Below, in pieces: positions 33,438-37,622 of a stretch of 37,622 bases of DNA. Both the position numbers and the translations under genes were made by a program. This stretch comes from an uncultured Faecalicatena sp. (GTDB taxonomy: Bacteria; Bacillota; Clostridia; Lachnospirales; Lachnospiraceae), in assembly GCA_948468385.1 (NCBI GenBank), contig CAOKHZ010000036.1, positions 1-37,622 of the forward strand, given 5' to 3'. How positions within the stretch are numbered: the first letter of the stretch is position 1; every line of letters starts with the position of its first letter. The notes under the pieces were generated by a model. That model made no database searches and was not told the DNA's origin. It worked only from the letters and a program-made list of their open reading frames with translations.

Positions 33438-34838
33438 TCAAATCCGCTCGTCCACCAACGCCGCTTGAATCATAATCGCGCATTCCACGCGCTTGCGCTC
33501 CATCTCGCAGCTTACGTCGTACGTATCATGAATCGTTCGATGAAACTTGTACGAATTCGCCATGCAACCGCCGCTGCAATAAAACCTGGCAAAGCAATTT
33601 TGACACTTTTCTTTCGAATACACGCTGCAACTTCGAAATTCATCTGCAATTTCCGGCTTCGTTATCCCGTCGTCCACATTCCCCATCAAGAATTCTTCCT
33701 GACCGACAAACTGATGACATGGGTACAAATCACCCCACGGAGTCACGGCCAAGTACTCCGTGCCGGAACCGCATCCCGAAAGCCTCTTCGACACGCAAGG
33801 CCCCCCCTCCAAATCAATCATGAAATGAAAAAACGTAAAGCCCTTCCCCGCACGCTCTCGCTCCACCATCGTCTTTGCCAAAATATCATACTCGCGGAAA
33901 ATATCCGGCAAATCACACTCCCGTATGGCATAAGGGTCGCTGTCCTCCCCAACCACCGGCTCTATCGAAATCTGCTCAAACCCGAGATCCACAAAATGCA
34001 TCACGTCCTTGGAAAAATCCAGATTCTGCCTGGTAAACGTCCCACGAATGTAATACTTCTGCTGCCCGCGGCTTTCCGCCAACCGCTGGAACTTCGGCAC
34101 AATCAAGTCATAACTGCCCTTGCCATTCCGAAACGGCCGCATGCGGTCGTTGACTTCCTTGCGCCCGTCAAGACTTAGCACAACGTTGTCCATTTCCTTG
34201 TTGACAAACTCCTGCACTTCCTCGTTCAAAAGCACCCCGTTCGTCGTCAGCGTAAAACGGAAATGCTTGTCGTGCAACTTTTCCTGCTCCCGTCCATAGG
34301 CCACGAGATCCTTTACTACCTGCCAGTTCATCAACGGCTCCCCGCCGAAAAAGTCAACCTCCAGATTCCGCCTGCTACCAGAATTGGCAATCAAAAAATC
34401 CAACGCCTTCTTACCCACCTCGAAGGACATCAAGGCCCGCCGTCCGTGGTACTCACCCTCCTCGGCAAAGCAATACTTGCAGGCCAGGTTACAGTCATGC
34501 GCAATGTGCAGGCACAAGGCCTTGACCACGGTCTTGCGCCGCTTCACCTCGTCGATAAAACCCTCATAAACGTCCCGCGTAAAAAGTCTCCCCGCCACGG
34601 TCAGCTCCAGAACTGCCGCCAACACCTCACTGACATCTTCCTGCGTATACTTGTCCGCAAACGCCTCCAAAAGCCTTGACTTCGTCTCCTCCGTCCTCAG
34701 ACTTTCCACCGTGTGAAGCGGATTCTCCCGTTCCAGAAAACCAATGACGTCATACGCAATCTCGTCCACCACGTGAACGGCCCCACTGTTCACGTCAAGG
34801 ACGATGTTATATCCATTATTCTGATACAAATGTATCAC
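33438..34838 (-). CDS. scfB: SCIFF peptide radical SAM maturase
   Basis: A 466-residue radical SAM/SPASM enzyme that installs thioether links in the small Cys-rich SCIFF peptide. The N-terminal ~95 residues form a peptide-recognition (RRE-like) region. The radical SAM cysteines C116, C120 and C123 lie in DCNLACKYCF. The C-terminal SPASM domain has GSGTEYLAVTPWGDLYPCHQFVG and KCQNCFARFYCSGGCMANSYKFH, binding two more Fe-S clusters. The start is a GTG at 34838 after GTGAGG. The substrate gene scfA is 184 bp upstream on the same strand. Length and motifs are complete. Confidence 0.96.
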   Translation of the reverse strand: MIHLYQNNGYNIVLDVNSGAVHVVDEIAYDVIGFLERENPLHTVESLRTEETKSRLLEAFADKYTQEDVSEVLAAVLELTVAGRLFTRDVYEGFIDEVKRRKTVVKALCLHIAHDCNLACKYCFAEEGEYHGRRALMSFEVGKKALDFLIANSGSRRNLEVDFFGGEPLMNWQVVKDLVAYGREQEKLHDKHFRFTLTTNGVLLNEEVQEFVNKEMDNVVLSLDGRKEVNDRMRPFRNGKGSYDLIVPKFQRLAESRGQQKYYIRGTFTRQNLDFSKDVMHFVDLGFEQISIEPVVGEDSDPYAIRECDLPDIFREYDILAKTMVERERAGKGFTFFHFMIDLEGGPCVSKRLSGCGSGTEYLAVTPWGDLYPCHQFVGQEEFLMGNVDDGITKPEIADEFRSCSVYSKEKCQNCFARFYCSGGCMANSYKFHRTIHDTYDVSCEMERKRVECAIMIQAALVDERI

Positions 34839-35022
34839 GATAAAAACCTCACTTTACTAGCTGATTTGAATGATACCAGGGTCAAAAGGTCATGCGCCAT
34901 GATATACTTGTACCATACCATGACATAAGGCAGCGGCTTGAAGCAAGTCTGAAAGTCAATTGCCATCCCCCGTCAAACATGCTCCAAATCACTGCCTTTT
35001 ACATCTCTTCCGTCGTTCCCTA

Positions 35023-35166
35023 TTATTTCTTCTGCTCACATGTCTGGTTTCCCACCGTGCAAGAAGTCTTGCATGCGGACTGGCAGGATGTCTGGCACTC
35101 GCCGCATCCGCCCTTCTTCACCGTGTTGTTCAACGTCTGCGTGTTCAATGTCTTGATATGTTTCAT
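35023..35166 (-). CDS. scfA: SCIFF (six cysteines in forty-five residues) RiPP precursor peptide
   Basis: A 47-residue peptide, MKHIKTLNTQ at the N-terminus, with six cysteines at 21, 24, 28, 32, 36 and 43 and the end GNQTCEQKK. This is the SCIFF precursor, nearly universal in Clostridia. In the studied homologue from Clostridium thermocellum the enzyme links Cys32 to Thr37; C32 and T37 are both present here at those positions. AGGAGGAGATTAAG precedes ATG 35166; the longer frame to 35208 lies in the leader. The biological function of the mature peptide is unknown. It sits at the head of scfB-secDF-recJ. Confidence 0.96.
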   Translation of the reverse strand: MKHIKTLNTQTLNNTVKKGGCGECQTSCQSACKTSCTVGNQTCEQKK

Positions 35167-35212
35167 CTTAATCTCCTCCTGATGATTGTAAAATACTATG
35201 TAAAACACATGG

Positions 35213-35248
35213 TTGGCCGGGGAATCCCCGCCAAGTGTTCCTATTATA
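35213..35248 (-). promoter_or_regulatory. scfA promoter (extended -10) and leader hairpin
   Basis: On the minus strand TGCTATAAT is an extended -10 box (TATAAT at 35243-35248); no good -35 box is seen. Between it and the start lies a strong hairpin TTGGC-GGGG-ATT-CCCC-G-GCCAA (35213-35234), without a T-run, which would be near the 5' end of the mRNA. Confidence 0.65.
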
Positions 35249-35285
35249 GCACACTGACTTACATTTTTAAAGTATTTTTTTAACG

Positions 35286-35370
35286 CTTTTTAAAGCCGCC
35301 AAGGCTCGCGTGGCATGATGGGCCTGATAAAACCACCTTCAGGCAATGACTAATTTCTTGATAGATGATT
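35286..35370. repeat. Direct repeat A, ~85 bp hairpin-rich element
   Basis: About 85 bp that recur at 37102-37186 in the same orientation with roughly ten mismatches by eye. The best-conserved part is the hairpin GCCTGA...TCAGGC around TAAAACCACCT, with TTTCTTGATAGAT after it. It lies between scfA and the broken Rpn gene. Confidence 0.75.
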
Positions 35371-35454
35371 ACTTTCATAATCGGTGTTCGTGCGAGGGGA
35401 CGTACAGCACCGTCACCTTCTGTAATGGCAGTTCAGTTTATCCCCTATGAAACA

Positions 35455-35797
35455 TCAACCCTTAGATAATTCTTTGAGACGTTTTTCTAGCCGTTTAATT
35501 TCTTCATCTTTTTGACTTAACAGTCTATCTCTTTGCACTAACGCCTCGTCCTTTTGTTCTAATAACGTATTTTGCATTCCCATCATATCTTTCAAACTGT
35601 CAATCTCGTTTATAGCCGATTTTCTGGCACTCAATGTTTGCCAAGTGCCGTCTTCCAGTTCCACCAGAATATCCATGAGAAACAAGGAACTCTCGTCCGC
35701 GATACAGTTAATGTCACCGGGAAGCACGCACTTTATCTTCACCCTTTGTCCCAACAATAGGGATAAAAGCGTCTCCACTTCTGCTCATCCAACCATG
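35455..35797 (-). pseudogene. Rpn-family nuclease/transposase, deleted and frameshifted
   Basis: The sequence begins directly after the stop of the intact Rpn gene with SWLDEQ, matching SSWIEEQ of the gene at 1-656. It then jumps to ETLLSLLLGQRVKIKCVLPGD, so about 35 residues are missing. After LVELEDGT a one-base deletion shifts the frame: the conserved ANIECQKIGYK is encoded one frame over. It then ends early, joining a C-terminal coiled coil (EIDSLKDMMGMQNTLLEQKD to KRLEKRLKELSKG, stop 35455). A 107-codon frame from a GTG at 35778 remains open across the shift, but it lacks the N-terminus and the catalytic ExQ. It is not expected to be active. Confidence 0.8.
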
Positions 35798-35799
35798 AA

Positions 35800-36690
35800 T
35801 TATATTCCGAACTCATCCATCAGTTCCTTCTGAAATTTAGAATCGCTGACTGCCCGCGCAACGTCTTCCTTGCGTCCCGTTTCTAAAAGTTTCCGAATCA
35901 AAAGATTAACACGCTCCTCGCCCCGCTTCCGACCGATTTCCTCACCTCGTTTCTGACCAATTTTCTCTCCTTGCTTCCTTGCACTTTGCATCTGGGAATT
36001 ATAATCCCGCAAAGCTTTTTCACGTGCCTCGTACTCTAACCTTTTTTCCTCATCCGCACTCAATTTCAAAAGGGTCCGGTAGGCCTCGCCCAAATACTCA
36101 TCACCTTTCGCCATGTCCGCAAATTCCTCCTTCTTCTTCCCGTTAAAGAACCACATCCAACGCATGACTTCCTCGTCCCCTTTCGTTTCACCAGAAAGTT
36201 TGGGAAGCTTTGAAAGCTCCAGAATCTTGAGTTCAAACAAGTCCGTGTAAAGCTCTCCCGTTTCTTCATCCCGGAAATTGATGGTATGATAGCACTTGTC
36301 ATCCGGAATGTGTTCAAAATTCAAGACGCTGACATGGATGCACTTCTTCAGCTTCTCATAGGATTCTCCTTCCTTAATCTGCCGCACATACATTTTCCCG
36401 AGGTAAAACAGCACGCGCTTTTCCCAATACTCGAACGGAGCCACCTGCATCTCCATGTCAATCGTCGTCCCATCCATCATGGTGACACAGACATCCAAAA
36501 TGCCAATCTTGTCATCCTTCGATTGCTTGTCCAGTATCGTCGGCCGCAACGTCGTCTTCCTGATATTTTCCGGGGAAATCCTTAACAGCGCGGCAATGAA
36601 GCCCTTCCTCACCTTAGGATTCTGCATCAACTCCTTGAAGCAAAAATCCACCGTCGGCAGCATGATAAAGTCTTTTCTGTTTTTGGTCAT
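35800..36690 (-). CDS. Rpn-family recombination-promoting nuclease / putative transposase
   Basis: A 296-residue protein of the PD-(D/E)XK (PDDEXK_2) Rpn group. The N-terminal part has LPTVDFCFKELMQNPKVRKGF; the catalytic pattern is D66 (GILDVCVTMMDG) and E80/Q82 (IDMEMQV). The C-terminal third is charged, with KIGQKRGEEIGRKRGEERVN and a short helical end. Rpn proteins are DNA endonucleases that raise recA-independent recombination and may move as selfish genes. AGGAGAAGG precedes ATG 36690; an in-frame start at 36747 is unlikely. It appears intact, unlike the three family relics in this window. Confidence 0.88.
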   Translation of the reverse strand: MTKNRKDFIMLPTVDFCFKELMQNPKVRKGFIAALLRISPENIRKTTLRPTILDKQSKDDKIGILDVCVTMMDGTTIDMEMQVAPFEYWEKRVLFYLGKMYVRQIKEGESYEKLKKCIHVSVLNFEHIPDDKCYHTINFRDEETGELYTDLFELKILELSKLPKLSGETKGDEEVMRWMWFFNGKKKEEFADMAKGDEYLGEAYRTLLKLSADEEKRLEYEAREKALRDYNSQMQSARKQGEKIGQKRGEEIGRKRGEERVNLLIRKLLETGRKEDVARAVSDSKFQKELMDEFGI

Positions 36691-37101
36691 ATACCTTCTC
36701 CTTTCTCTTCGGCTGGGACGAATTTTAAACAGTTTACATCTCGCCAAATTAACATATTATTTGTTGATGATTCGCCATCCCTAACGGAAATACGGCTTTC
36801 CAAAAAGGGAGAAGGTTTTCGAATGACCTTGGTTGCCAAACGGATGTCACAACCGTCTGATTCTTTTCGTTTAGTATAACATGTTTCTCGTCCATGCAAA
36901 AGCCCGTTTCAAGCATACTACACGAAATTTTTCCAACTGTGCAGTTGGAAATTTTAGGTGAGCTTTTTATTGGTCATCTTGATAGAAAATGATAGCGTTG
37001 ATGCACAGATGCTATGCTTCCCCTTGTCATAAACCACATTTTCCGTTACTCTTTTCGTCTCTCTGGGGTCTTTCCCGATATTTCGTGAAAACTCCTGATA
37101 C
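36691..37101. other. Intergenic stretch with one strong hairpin
   Basis: No gene is recognisable. TTTCCAACTG (36930-36939) and CAGTTGGAAA (36942-36951) form a 10-bp near-perfect palindrome, with TTTT on both sides, so it could terminate transcription in either direction. Confidence 0.5.
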
Positions 37102-37186
37102 CTTTTTAAGGCCGCCGCGGCTCGCGCGGCATGATGTGCCTGATAAAACCACCTTCAGGCAAAGACTGCTTTCTTGATAGATAGTT
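37102..37186. repeat. Direct repeat B, ~85 bp hairpin-rich element
   Basis: Second copy of the element at 35286-35370, same orientation. The GCCTGA/TCAGGC hairpin is identical. An upstream GC-rich part (GCCGCCGCGGCTCGCGCGGC) pairs better here than in copy A. Together the two copies bracket the Rpn genes. Confidence 0.75.
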
Positions 37187-37383
37187 CCCTCTCACGAGCT
37201 ATGCCACAAAGGATAACGACATCCAACCATTTTATTTTTCAAATGACTTTTCTCGTAAGAAGTGTTTTCATTATACTTGGCTTGCTCAAAAAAATCAACT
37301 CGGAATGTTGCACAAAAAATCGCAAGTGGTTCTTAAGGTTACTTTTCAAAAATACTGATTACTTGATGATTCATCATACTCGC

Positions 37384-37509
37384 AAAAAGTGGCAAAGGAA
37401 ACTTTTAGATTTTACAAGCGGAATGAAAGGCCTGAAAATTTTATATGATGCATTCTTCAAGAAGATTTTTAACCCGCAATTCAAGTCAAAATGTCGGACG
37501 GCGAATTGA
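37384..37509 (+). pseudogene. N-terminal remnant of an Rpn-family gene
   Basis: On the plus strand KKWQRKLLDFTSGMKGLKIL and YDAFFKKIFNPQFKSK match residues 36-71 of the gene at 1-656 (EFLDFTSGMKGVKILYDAFFKEIFNPESK). The match ends there, followed by a stop at 37507-37509. No upstream start or catalytic region is present. It carries just the portion absent from the pseudogene at 35455-35797, on the opposite strand. Confidence 0.75.
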
Positions 37510-37622
37510 GGGAGACGCAAACAGCGAATTATTTTTCCGACATTTATCCCATTGACTGCGCAGTGCCGTCTGCAAATGCACAATCCTGCCCAAAATGCTG
37601 CACGTTGTTGTCGGTATTGTTT

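Noticed and set aside
1-37622. tRNA, rRNA and CRISPR arrays
   Set aside because: I looked for cloverleaf-like sequence, rRNA landmarks and regularly spaced repeats and saw none; the repeats present are two- or three-copy hairpin elements.

Overview
The window looks like a chromosomal segment of a mid-GC Firmicute of class Clostridia, most likely a Lachnospiraceae-type gut anaerobe. Supporting this are a SCIFF peptide with its radical SAM maturase beside a fused secDF and recJ, an rpsB-tsf operon with strong AGGAGG-type ribosome binding sites, sugar loci built from GH2 and GH31 enzymes, MFS/GPH transporters and AraC regulators, and a Bce-type peptide-resistance module. The assignment rests on protein families only.

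Left part (1-12.5 kb). A Rpn-family (PD-(D/E)XK) gene runs off the left edge and seems to be broken by a short dispersed repeat. A minus-strand group follows: an AAA/PD-(D/E)XK protein, a GH31 glycosidase with its own promoter, and an iron-sulfur aldo/keto reductase whose 3' side holds an unexplained foldable region and a terminator. Next come transporter remnants (a GPH C-terminus on plus, a deleted and frameshifted MFS gene on minus), an intact GH2 glycosidase and a divergent AraC regulator. A truncated P-loop gene, a GNAT acetyltransferase and a DUF1905 protein close this part.

Middle (12.6-25.7 kb). A WYL regulator and a ClbS/DfsB-type protein share a 15-bp operator-like palindrome. An AAA/DUF4143 protein follows. 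A third sugar locus has an intact GPH transporter and divergent AraC gene, but its GH2 enzyme is reduced to a pseudogene. Then comes a four-gene Bce-like module (ATPase, permease, response regulator, sensor kinase) with a clear promoter and inverted repeat, followed by an overlapping Gfo/Idh/MocA oxidoreductase. The convergent junction after it contains a 41-bp perfect palindrome between two terminators.

Right part (25.7-37.6 kb). An AT-rich orphan ParA-like ATPase has a 12-bp inverted repeat over its promoter. Housekeeping genes follow on the minus strand: rpsB-tsf, and upstream of it the probable operon scfA-scfB-secDF-recJ. The right end is a decay zone of Rpn-family genes: one intact, one with an internal deletion and frameshift, one short remnant on the other strand, all between two direct copies of an ~85-bp hairpin-rich repeat.

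Two themes stand out. Carbohydrate loci are eroding at different points (enzyme lost in one, transporter in another) while regulators and operator-like repeats persist. Small palindromic elements and nuclease-like genes have broken up the sequence between well-kept core operons. I saw no clear new multi-gene system. The best candidates for something undescribed are the structured region at 1151-1333, the ParA/palindrome unit at 25.76-26.86 kb and the Rpn repeat cluster at 35.3-37.5 kb.
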